A stretch of 64,000 nucleotides of DNA. It comes from an uncultured bacterium (lineage in GTDB: Bacteria; Actinomycetota; Coriobacteriia; Coriobacteriales; Coriobacteriaceae). The notes below the pieces were generated by a model, which ran no database searches, was not told where the DNA came from, and worked only from the letters and a program-made list of their open reading frames with translations. Every line of letters starts with the position of its first letter. Positions within the stretch are counted from its first letter, which is position 1. The DNA lies in NCBI GenBank assembly GCA_905215505.1, contig CAJMPU010000009.1, forward strand, positions 12,836 to 76,835. The letters run 5' to 3'. Shown one piece after another: positions 53,926 to 61,160 of the stretch. A program made the translations under genes and the position numbers.

Positions 53926-54888
53926 ATGCACGAGAACGACTTTTTTAACGAGGACCTGCTGTGCGCGCTCGCTGGCGTTGCCGGCGAGGACAACGTGTTG
54001 ATGAGCGAGCCCATGCGCGAGCACACCACGTTTAAGATTGGCGGCCCGGCCGACGTCTTTGTCACGCCCGACACCGAGCAGGGCCTCGTCGCCACACTCG
54101 ATACCTGCTTTCGCTGCGATCTGCCACTCACCATCGTGGGCAACGGCTCCGACCTACTCGTCGGCGACAAGGGCATACGCGGCGTCGTCGTAGCGCTAGG
54201 CGAGGGCCTCTCCGCCATTACCGTCGACGGCACGCACGTTACGGCAGCAGCCGGTGCGCTGCTTTCGGATGTTTCGGCCGCGGCAGCCGAAGCCTGCCTC
54301 ACCGGCATGGAGCCCCTCTCGGGCATCCCCGGCTCGGTCGGCGGCGCCTGCTATATGAACGCCGGTGCCTACGGCGCCTGCATGGCCGATGTTTTGGAGT
54401 CCGTGCGCGTCTATAAGCCCGCCCGCGCGCTCGACGACGGCACCCGCGGTAGCGGCAGCATCATCGAGTTCGATGTCGACGAGCTCAATCTGGGCTATCG
54501 CAAGAGCCGCATCGCCGACGACGGCTTCATCGTGCTTTCGGCCACCTTCAATCTCGCCCCGGGTAACGCCGCGATGATCAAGGCCGACATGGACGACTAC
54601 CGCCAACGCCGCGAGGACAAGCAGCCGCTCGACATGCCGAGCGCCGGCTCCACTTTCAAGCGCCCCGAGGGCCACTTTGCCGGCAAGCTCATCATGGACG
54701 CCGGGCTGCGCGGCCATGCCGTCGGCGGCGCCCAGGTGAGCGAAAAACACTGCGGCTTCATCGTCAACGCCGACCACGCCACCGCCGCCGACGTCGACGA
54801 ACTCATCCGCCACATCCAAGCAACCGTCAAAGACCAATTCGGAGTGGACCTACAACCCGAAGTCCACCGAGTCGGCGAATTCCTCTAA
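53926..54888 (+). CDS. murB: UDP-N-acetylenolpyruvoylglucosamine reductase
   Basis: MurB reduces the enolpyruvyl group to form UDP-MurNAc, with FAD and NADPH, in peptidoglycan synthesis. The 320-aa protein has 'REHTTFKIGGPADVFVTPD', 'LTIVGNGSDLLVGDKGIRGVVV', 'LTGMEPLSGIPGSVGGACYMNAGAYG' (FAD domain with catalytic Arg region), 'SAGSTFKRPEGHFAGKLIMDAGLRGHAVGGAQVSEKHCGFIVN' (catalytic Ser) and the end 'FGVDLQPEVHRVG'. This fits type I or II by length. I start at the ATG 53926; an upstream TTG is less likely. Confidence 0.96.
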   Translation: MHENDFFNEDLLCALAGVAGEDNVLMSEPMREHTTFKIGGPADVFVTPDTEQGLVATLDTCFRCDLPLTIVGNGSDLLVGDKGIRGVVVALGEGLSAITVDGTHVTAAAGALLSDVSAAAAEACLTGMEPLSGIPGSVGGACYMNAGAYGACMADVLESVRVYKPARALDDGTRGSGSIIEFDVDELNLGYRKSRIADDGFIVLSATFNLAPGNAAMIKADMDDYRQRREDKQPLDMPSAGSTFKRPEGHFAGKLIMDAGLRGHAVGGAQVSEKHCGFIVNADHATAADVDELIRHIQATVKDQFGVDLQPEVHRVGEFL

Positions 54889-54892
54889 AAAA

Positions 54893-54925
54893 GAAGGCCC
54901 CGAAAGGGGCCTTCACTTTCTTTTA
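54893..54925 (+). terminator. murB terminator
   Basis: The stem GAAGGCCCC/GGGGCCTTC with a GAAA tetraloop is followed by ACTTTCTTTTATT. Confidence 0.9.
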
Positions 54926-54966
54926 TTCAGACAACCAATCCGGTGCGTAGCGCCCCGAACCCGAGA

Positions 54967-55102
54967 GGGCCGCGTGCCCGCCCGCAATATATTTGATTGA
55001 TCGCGAGTTCCGCACGCAAAGAAGGCCACTTAATGTGGCCTTCGTCTTGCGCAGGACTGCCCGAGCAGGCAATCAAGTATATTGCGGGCGGGCACGCGGC
55101 CC
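54967..55102. repeat. Nested palindrome: 33-bp arms around a terminator
   Basis: Arms 54967-54999 and 55070-55102 pair with one mismatch. The 70-bp interior holds a second hairpin, GAAGGCCAC/GTGGCCTTC at 55021-55043. The right arm ends 8 bp from the stop codon of the secreted hydrolase gene. Confidence 0.92.
55021..55043 (-). terminator. Terminator of the secreted hydrolase gene
   Basis: A 9-bp stem with a 5-nt loop, followed on the minus strand by TTTGCG. It is embedded in the larger palindrome. Confidence 0.6.
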
Positions 55103-55110
55103 AACTTGCG

Positions 55111-56316
55111 TTACGACAGCGCAATACCGCCGAGCCAGCCCCAGCGCACGCCAGAGCCAGTACCGTAGAACCGAATAAACGCATCAAGTGACTTAGACGT
55201 AATGGAGCCCTCGTTGCTCATAACGATGCCGCCGCCAACATAGATGCCCACGTGTCCGTACAGCAGACCCGGCATACCGGTGCCACTGTGCGACGAGTCG
55301 GCCACGATCATGCCCACCTGCAGCGCCGAACGATCGGAGCTGTAGCACCAGGCGTTAAACATGTCGCACGCGTTGCCGCCAAAGTAGCCCACGCCGGCGT
55401 TGCGGAAGACGTTGGTGACCCAGGCGGCGCACCAGTTTAGGCCAGGCGAAGGCGTGGAGTAGCATGCGTTGACGACAGCCTGCTGTTTGCCCGAGCCGGG
55501 ATTCTGCTGCGGATTTCCGGGCGCATACGATCCGCCACCCGAGCTCGAACCACCCGAGCAGGAATTGTTCTTGTTTGCGGCATCCGCAGCAGCGGCAGCC
55601 TTCTTGGCAGCCTCCTCAGCCTGGGCGGCAGCGAGAATCTCGGAATCGCGCTGAGCCATGAGCTCCTTGACGTCGTCGGAGAGGCCGTTCAGAACCGTCT
55701 GGACCTCTTGCTGCTTGGCCTGCATGTCCTGCATCTGGGCAGTCTGCTGGTCCTTGAGCTTCTCTAAGTCGGCTTTTTGCGACTCGAGCTCGGACTTCTG
55801 CGTATCGAGCTCTTTCTGGATGGTCTGGATATCCTCGATGGCGTCGCGGTCGCTCTTGTTGATCTTCTCAACATAGTGCGCATTGGCAACGAGCTCCTCA
55901 AACGAGCCCGAGGCGAGCAGCAGCGACAGGATGCTGGTGCCGCCCGACTTATAGCTGGCGGAAACGCGATCGGAAAGATCGCCGCGCTTCTTTTTTAGCT
56001 CGGCCTTCTTTTCGTCAATCTGCGCCTGCGTGCTGTCAATCTGGCCCTGTACGCTCTCGATATCGTTGAGGGTCTGGGCGTTCTTGTTGGCCAGCGCCGC
56101 GTATTCATTTGCGATGCTGTCGAGCTGAGCCTGGACCTCGTCAAGCTGAGCCTGGGCCGCATTGAGCTTGTCGGTGGTTTCCTTGGTGGCCTCCGCAGCA
56201 TGGGCGCGAGCGGGCAGACCAAAAAGAACGGCTGCAGAAGCGGCGCCGAAAAGAGCCTTAAGGGCAGTGCGGCGCGAAAGCTCCTGCGTAAAGATGGAAT
56301 CGTTGTTTGGTGACAT
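55111..56316 (-). CDS. Secreted coiled-coil NlpC/P60- or CHAP-type cell-wall hydrolase (Tat signal)
   Basis: A 401-aa exported protein. The leader 'LSRRTALKALFGAASAAVLFGLPARAHA' has a twin-arginine motif and an AxA cleavage site near residue 40. Residues 45-245 are a long coiled coil ('KLNAAQAQLDEVQAQLDSIANEYAAL', 'KKAELKKKRGDLSDRVSASYKSGG') of the PcsB/RipA type. A Gly/Ser/Pro linker leads to a catalytic domain with Cys in 'GLNWCAAWVTNVFRNAGV' and His in 'YGHVGIYVGGG'. Such proteins cut peptidoglycan peptides during division; the coiled coil usually regulates them through FtsX. Confidence 0.85.
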   Translation of the reverse strand: MSPNNDSIFTQELSRRTALKALFGAASAAVLFGLPARAHAAEATKETTDKLNAAQAQLDEVQAQLDSIANEYAALANKNAQTLNDIESVQGQIDSTQAQIDEKKAELKKKRGDLSDRVSASYKSGGTSILSLLLASGSFEELVANAHYVEKINKSDRDAIEDIQTIQKELDTQKSELESQKADLEKLKDQQTAQMQDMQAKQQEVQTVLNGLSDDVKELMAQRDSEILAAAQAEEAAKKAAAAADAANKNNSCSGGSSSGGGSYAPGNPQQNPGSGKQQAVVNACYSTPSPGLNWCAAWVTNVFRNAGVGYFGGNACDMFNAWCYSSDRSALQVGMIVADSSHSGTGMPGLLYGHVGIYVGGGIVMSNEGSITSKSLDAFIRFYGTGSGVRWGWLGGIALS

Positions 56317-56584
56317 ATGTACTCCGTTACATGCTTATTTATATGTCGCTCAACTCAAACATATTAACGCACATCGCGCTTGTCCCAACTATTTCCACGA
56401 ACGGCTGGAAAAGCATGGTCAGCGGCTCGCAAATACGTCCCACACCAAAGGTAAGGATTATGCAAATAACACCCTATGAGTACGTTAACATCAATCCTCT
56501 GGTTTTCCTGCCCCGCGTGTTTTGGGCGCCCCCAGCTGCGCTATACTCCCCTCAAGAAGTGTTCCTGATTCGATAGGAGACTAC

Positions 56585-57646
56585 ATGTCCAAAGCACTCG
56601 ACCCCAAAGACACCTGCGTCCTCGTTACCGGCGGCGCCGGCTTTATCGGCTCGCACGCCGTCGTTCAGCTGCTCGAGGGTGGCTACCAGGTTGTCGTCGT
56701 CGATGACCTCTCCAACTCCAGCGCCGTTGCCATCGACCGCGTCAAGACCATCGTGGGCGACGAGGCCGCCAAGAACCTCACCTTCTACGAGGCCAACGTG
56801 CTCGACCGCGATGCGATGAACAAGATCTTCGATACCCACCAGATCGACCGCGTCATCCACTTCGCCGGCTTTAAGGCCGTTGGCGAGTCGGTGAGCAAGC
56901 CCGTCGAGTACTACCACAACAATATCGAGAACACCCTGGTGCTCATCGATGTCATGCGCAACCACGGCTGTAAGTCCATCATCTTCTCGAGCTCTTCGAC
57001 CGTCTACGGCGATCCGGACAATCCGCCCGTCACCGAGGAAGACCCCAAGAAGCCCGCGACCAACCCCTATGGTTGGACCAAGTGGATGATTGAGCAGATC
57101 CTCATGGACGTCCACACCGCCGACCCCGAGTGGGACGTCGTGCTGCTCCGTTATTTCAATCCCATCGGTGCCCATCCGTCGGGCCTGATCGGCGAGGACC
57201 CCAAGGGCATCCCCAACAACCTGGTGCCCTACGTCGCCCAGGTCGCCGTCGGTAAGCTCGAGGCCGTTCAGGTCTTTGGCAACGACTACCCCACCCCCGA
57301 CGGCACCGGCGTGCGCGACTACATCCACGTGTGCGACCTGGCATCCGGTCACGTTGCCGCCCTCAACTGGATGAACGGCAAGACCGGCGTCGAGATCTTT
57401 AACCTGGGCACCGGCACCGGCACCTCGGTACTCGAGGTCGTCGCCGCCTTCTCCAAGGCCTGCGGCAAGGAGCTGCCCTACGTGATTCGCGAGCGCCGTG
57501 CCGGCGATATCGCCGCCAACTGGTGCGATGCCTCCAAGGCCGAACGCATGATGGGCTGGAAGGCCCAGTACGACATCGCGGACATGTGCCGCGACAGCTG
57601 GAATTGGCAGAGCCATAACCCCAACGGCTTCGCCGACGCCGAGTAG
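56585..57646 (+). CDS. galE: UDP-glucose 4-epimerase
   Basis: GalE interconverts UDP-glucose and UDP-galactose in the Leloir pathway. The 353-aa SDR enzyme has the NAD motif 'VLVTGGAGFIGSHAVVQLLEGGYQVVVVDDLSNS', catalytic Ser and Tyr in 'IIFSSSSTVYGDP' and 'NPYGWTKWMIEQIL' (Y-x-x-x-K), and 'RYFNPIGAHPSGLIGEDPKGIPNNLVPYVAQVAVG'. GGAG precedes the ATG. It is monocistronic. Confidence 0.97.
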   Translation: MSKALDPKDTCVLVTGGAGFIGSHAVVQLLEGGYQVVVVDDLSNSSAVAIDRVKTIVGDEAAKNLTFYEANVLDRDAMNKIFDTHQIDRVIHFAGFKAVGESVSKPVEYYHNNIENTLVLIDVMRNHGCKSIIFSSSSTVYGDPDNPPVTEEDPKKPATNPYGWTKWMIEQILMDVHTADPEWDVVLLRYFNPIGAHPSGLIGEDPKGIPNNLVPYVAQVAVGKLEAVQVFGNDYPTPDGTGVRDYIHVCDLASGHVAALNWMNGKTGVEIFNLGTGTGTSVLEVVAAFSKACGKELPYVIRERRAGDIAANWCDASKAERMMGWKAQYDIADMCRDSWNWQSHNPNGFADAE

Positions 57647-57655
57647 CCACTCCCC

Positions 57656-57693
57656 CGTGCTAGGTTTTGTGGCATGCCTCAAAACCTAGCACG
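57656..57693. repeat. 14-bp inverted repeat after galE
   Basis: CGTGCTAGGTTTTG (57656-57669) pairs with 57680-57693 around a 10-nt loop. A second hairpin GTAGATTT/AAATCTAC follows at 57727-57757, with GACATGTC in its loop. Confidence 0.8.
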
Positions 57694-57760
57694 CGACATG
57701 CTCGGCACATGCCGCTTCCTGCATGGGTAGATTTCTAGACATGTCCCAAAAATCTACTGG

Positions 57761-57792
57761 CCCCGGCCTCCAATGTGAGGTCGGGGCTTTTT
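57761..57792 (+). terminator. galE terminator
   Basis: The stem CCCCGGCCTC/GAGGTCGGGG is followed by CTTTTT. The truncated IS3-type gene stops right at this hairpin. Confidence 0.85.
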
Positions 57793-58009
57793 AGGAACTC
57801 GTTCTCGAGCTCGAGCTCGCGCATGCACTTGCGGCCGCCGCGACCGGGTGGTTGGTCAGCTCCTTCTTCCTGACCGTCACCCATCTTCCCAGGGTCTTCT
57901 CGTTGATGCCGAGGTCGGCTGCCACTTGGGCGATGGGCTTCCCCGACGCGGCGGCGAAGTCTGCGGCCTCGGCGCGGTACCCCGCTGTGTAGGAGGGCCC
58001 GTCTGCCAT
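57791..58009 (-). pseudogene. IS3-family transposase OrfA remnant, frameshifted and truncated
   Basis: A 72-codon frame starts MADGPSYTAGYRAEAADFAA with GGAG upstream. It keeps the OrfA helix-turn-helix ('KPIAQVAADLGINEKTLGRWV'). After 'TNHPVAAAA' the correct continuation ('RKCMRELELENEFLK', the OrfA leucine-zipper start) is in another frame, so a frameshift lies near 57835. The sequence breaks off after 'EFLK' at about 57795, against the galE terminator. A TGAACTGTATCG end near 58090-58101 with GGACACTT looks like the IS left terminus. OrfB is missing. Confidence 0.8.
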
Positions 58010-58302
58010 GACTGACACTCCTTTCTTTTTGGCGCTGAAACGATTATCGCCGCTCAACGCCATTCCTCTAAGTCAAGTGTCCTTGAATACGATACAGTTC
58101 AAATGGACGAGGAGAATCTGGCGCTCCTCTCGATGAGCCCGGAGAGGTCCCTGGTCGTCACCTTCCCCCGCGCGAACGCGAAGCGGACGGCGGCGAGCCA
58201 TGTCCTCACCGCGCGTTCCATTTAGGGAGTCCTCGAGAAGTCGATCTCTCTGTGCGATAATCGAGCTATTGAGTCTCGCGAGTTTAGAGCTGGTGATATG
58301 CA

Positions 58303-59601
58303 TTGAAAATCAAGATGAAAAACATCGGCAGGGTCGCTGAGGCCGATATCGAGATTAATGGTATTGCCGTGATCGCCGGGGAGAACGGGACGGGGAAAAG
58401 CACGGTTGGAAAAGCGCTTTATGCGGCCTTCAACAGCATGTCCGATTCGGAGAACAAAATCGACCGCATGAGGCGCAATAGTGTTGAGCGCGCCATCAGG
58501 AAGGCATATGTGGGAAGCCCTCTCGACTCCACGTCTCGCCACAGGCGAACTGCTGGAAGAATGAATAGTTTCATCGACAGGGTTTTTTCGGGCGAGTGCA
58601 CGAGGGACGAGCTTATTGATGAGATAAAGGAGTATTACGGGGAGGAGATCTCCCGTGAGATCGAATCCGATTTCACGAATGGCGTAGCAGGAGTTGCCGA
58701 TCAGATTATCGAGATCATGGATATCTCCGATGATGAGGTATTTCGTGCGATTGCGACAAACAGGTTCCGAAGCGAGTTCAACGGCCAGATCAATTCGGTT
58801 TTCGGCGAAGAGCCCGGGAAGGTCGAACTCCAGATAAAGGACGCATCTACGGTTTTCTCGGTTGCAAGTGACGAGGTGGCGGAGGTGCACGATAGGAGGG
58901 TTTTGCGATTCAGGGCGCATTATCTGGACGACCCGTTCCTGATCGATTCTCTCGGAGGACCCTACGGCCCCGCTTTTCGGTTCAAGCCCCTCCTTGGACA
59001 CCAGGAGGAGCTGCGGCAAGATTTGATTCAGGCGACCATCCGTAACGATGACAGCGAGTCCTCGCTGTTCGAAGAGATCGCGAAGGAGCGACACCTGAAG
59101 GTTCTCATGGACAAGGTTTCCTCCTTATGTCCGGGGCATTTCGAGAGGAGCGAAAGTCGCGGTCACCTTACGTATCTCGAAGAGGGCTTCGCTCGGGGGT
59201 TGGAGCCTGGGAACCTTTCTGCTGGCTTGAAGACGTTCGCCATCATGAAGGTGCTCTTGAAGTCCGGCGCGCTAGATGCCGGAGGGACTATTATCCTCGA
59301 TGAACCCGAGATTCATCTTCATCCTGCATGGCAGCTGGCCTTCGCCGAGATAATCGTGCTGCTCCAGAAAGAGCTCGGGATGCACGTCTTAATGAGCACC
59401 CATAGTCCATATTTCCTGAATGCGATCGAAGTGTATTCTAAGAAGCACGCTGTTGATGGATTGTGCTCATATTATCTTGCGGAGACCTGCACTGATGGAC
59501 GCTCTCGCTTTGCCGATATAACCGGCTCGACTGAGGTCGCCTACGAGAAGCTGGCGGCTCCTTTTGATACGCTTGAGAGGGAGGAGTACGGCCTTGAGTA
59601 G
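58303..59601 (+). CDS. AAA-family (AAA15/21, OLD-like) ATPase of a candidate defence pair
   Basis: A 432-aa SMC/ABC-like ATPase. The TTG at 58303 is the likely start because the family begins 'MKIK.KNIGR..EADIEINGI'; an ATG at 58315 is possible. Walker A 'GENGTGKST' is at residues 26-34, a signature-like 'LSAGLKTFAIMK' near 307, Walker B 'GGTIILDEPEIHLHP' near 328 and a switch His in 'VLMSTHSPYFL'. The middle (60-290) is an unusual helical insert. There is no TOPRIM domain, unlike true OLD nucleases or GajA. GC is lower than in the neighbours. The next gene starts inside its last codons. Confidence 0.85.
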   Translation: MKIKMKNIGRVAEADIEINGIAVIAGENGTGKSTVGKALYAAFNSMSDSENKIDRMRRNSVERAIRKAYVGSPLDSTSRHRRTAGRMNSFIDRVFSGECTRDELIDEIKEYYGEEISREIESDFTNGVAGVADQIIEIMDISDDEVFRAIATNRFRSEFNGQINSVFGEEPGKVELQIKDASTVFSVASDEVAEVHDRRVLRFRAHYLDDPFLIDSLGGPYGPAFRFKPLLGHQEELRQDLIQATIRNDDSESSLFEEIAKERHLKVLMDKVSSLCPGHFERSESRGHLTYLEEGFARGLEPGNLSAGLKTFAIMKVLLKSGALDAGGTIILDEPEIHLHPAWQLAFAEIIVLLQKELGMHVLMSTHSPYFLNAIEVYSKKHAVDGLCSYYLAETCTDGRSRFADITGSTEVAYEKLAAPFDTLEREEYGLE

Positions 59602-60262
59602 CGACCTGTGCGCCTCCTGCCCTCATCCGAACTCTCCCGCGGTGCCAGATGGCAGCGATGGTTGCTCCCGTTGCAGGACCTGTATCCTAAGGGACTGCAC
59701 GTCGACCATCTCCAAAACATCCAGAGACGGGAGCGTCTCTCTTGTGGATGACGATTTGCCTGTTGTCAATTTTGACTCTGTTAAAGAATGCTACTGCAAG
59801 AAGGTCAATAGGTGGATGCAACTCCCGCGCTCCGCCGATGCGCTGTATTGCGATCGGGAAACGTTATATCTAGTCGAATTTAAAAACGGCAGTCTGAAGG
59901 AGACGCTGGGGAAGAGGCTCAATCCCAAGGATGACGAAGAGCTTGGTATCAATCTTGGCCAAAGGGACGCCCTCATCGAGAAGTGCAAGGACAGCGTTTT
60001 GATCTGCTCGGACCTGTGGGGAAAGAGGACGAGATGGTTTCGCGAGCACTGCGTCTTTGTTTTGGTATACAACGAGGACAAGAACAAGACCGCGTTGAAG
60101 CGGGTTGCCAGCTCGATTAGGAAAAAAGCGCGTTTTGGGCTTCCTGACAAATTGAAAGGTTTTTGCGTGAAGGATGTCTTGACGCTAACCGAAAAGGAGT
60201 TTTCGACATCGCTCCTTTCAACTTGGCGAGACGCAGAAGAAATCGCGGAGGTCGACGCGTAG
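59594..60262 (+). CDS. Cys-rich protein with PD-(D/E)xK-like motif, partner of the ATPase
   Basis: A 222-aa protein. I place the start at TTG 59594, overlapping the ATPase stop by 8 nt, with GGAGG about 8 nt upstream. Residues 6-35 hold six Cys (6, 9, 24, 27, 30, 35) in C-x2-C-like pairs, a probable zinc site. 'ADALYCDRETLYLVEFKNGSL' gives D87...E95-x-K97, the spacing of a PD-(D/E)xK nuclease, with a later 'NLGQRDALIEKCKDS'. I know no named family. ATPase-plus-nuclease operons of this shape occur among phage defence systems, so that is my inference. Confidence 0.65.
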   Translation: MSSDLCASCPHPNSPAVPDGSDGCSRCRTCILRDCTSTISKTSRDGSVSLVDDDLPVVNFDSVKECYCKKVNRWMQLPRSADALYCDRETLYLVEFKNGSLKETLGKRLNPKDDEELGINLGQRDALIEKCKDSVLICSDLWGKRTRWFREHCVFVLVYNEDKNKTALKRVASSIRKKARFGLPDKLKGFCVKDVLTLTEKEFSTSLLSTWRDAEEIAEVDA

Positions 60263-60375
60263 GAGACCGAAAAGCATCCGGTGGCTATTTGCTCCCGATA
60301 TCGATCGTTCGTCTGCAGTCGGTTTTCTTTCCGCTGCGCCCGCCAGTTTGCGATGAGTCGCGCACCGTGTGAAGC

Positions 60376-60960
60376 TCAACACGGATGAAATACAAATATA
60401 ATCCCCCCCTTGCACTGTGTTGATAAATATTGCTCGTCGAACTCATCTGAACTGGGCTTTCTTGCATAGAACTGCCTGAACCTGAGCGTTTTCGGGTATC
60501 GCATTGCCCGATCGAGCACCATCGCGACCTTCTCAAGCTTGTCCTCGGGCGGACTCATAGCCACAGCCCCGCATGTCGTCCCGGTTGGAGCCGGGATGAG
60601 CCCTCAGGAAGCACTGCATGAAGTAGCGCATCCGGTTCACGGGCCCCAGCGGGTTCTGGCCGTCGGGAACGCCCTTGAGCAGCTTCGCGTTGTAGTGCTG
60701 GCTCTTCAGTGACAGATTGTTGACGGGAGCCGTGTGGCGCCCGGCTCCATGTCGTGGATGAGCGTGGAGCCGGGCGCCACACGGCTCCCGAACGTCGCCA
60801 AGGTCTTCGCCCTGCTTGTCTTGCCAAGGCCCTCCCGGATGAAGATTGAATTGCCTGGCTCATCGCAGCCGAGCGCGACACGGCCTCTACCCGAGACCAT
60901 CATCTCTACACATAGCCCATCATTCGACAAGAACGCGCAGTTTGTCCTGCATAGGCGCAT
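60376..60960 (-). pseudogene. Decayed DDE-type transposase (C-terminal part)
   Basis: Three frames together read as one transposase: 'MRLCRTNCAFLSNDGLCVEM...GLGKTSRAKTLATFGSRVAPGSTLIHDME', then 'NNLSLKSQHYNAKLLKGVPDGQNPLGPVNRMRYFMQCFLRAHPGSNRDDMRG', then 'VAMSPPEDKLEKVAMVLDRAMRYPKTLRFRQFYARKPSSDE'. The first break is at the inverted repeat 60725-60789. The second, near 60565-60580, looks like a small deletion between DDMRG and VAMSPP. The IS family is not certain. With the IS3 remnant on the other side, it brackets the ATPase/nuclease pair. Confidence 0.6.
60725..60789. repeat. Perfect 25-bp inverted repeat inside the transposase remnant
   Basis: Arms 60725-60749 and 60765-60789 are exact reverse complements with a 15-nt loop. 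On the minus strand the first arm encodes the expected residues and the second arm replaces expected coding sequence. Confidence 0.92.
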
Positions 60961-61160
60961 GGTGTCCCCCTCCGCCGCAAGAGGTGAGCAAAAGAGAGGC
61001 TCCCCTCGCCACCACCGGACAAAGGGACCTCTCTGGGGAAACACGCTATAAAACCTTCTTGCCGGGCGGTCGAGTACAGCACCGACGGCGTACCCGTGGA
61101 GACCTACCCAGAGCCCACGCCATTTCAAGTTTCTTGGTCTTCAACGCCACAATCCGATAA

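Larger units (their letters stand above)
60263..61160. other. Island right flank: decayed transposase and palindrome, no intact gene
   Basis: This 900-bp stretch contains the transposase remnant 60376-60960 with its internal inverted repeat. The 60963-61160 part has frames only in implausible composition. Confidence 0.6.
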
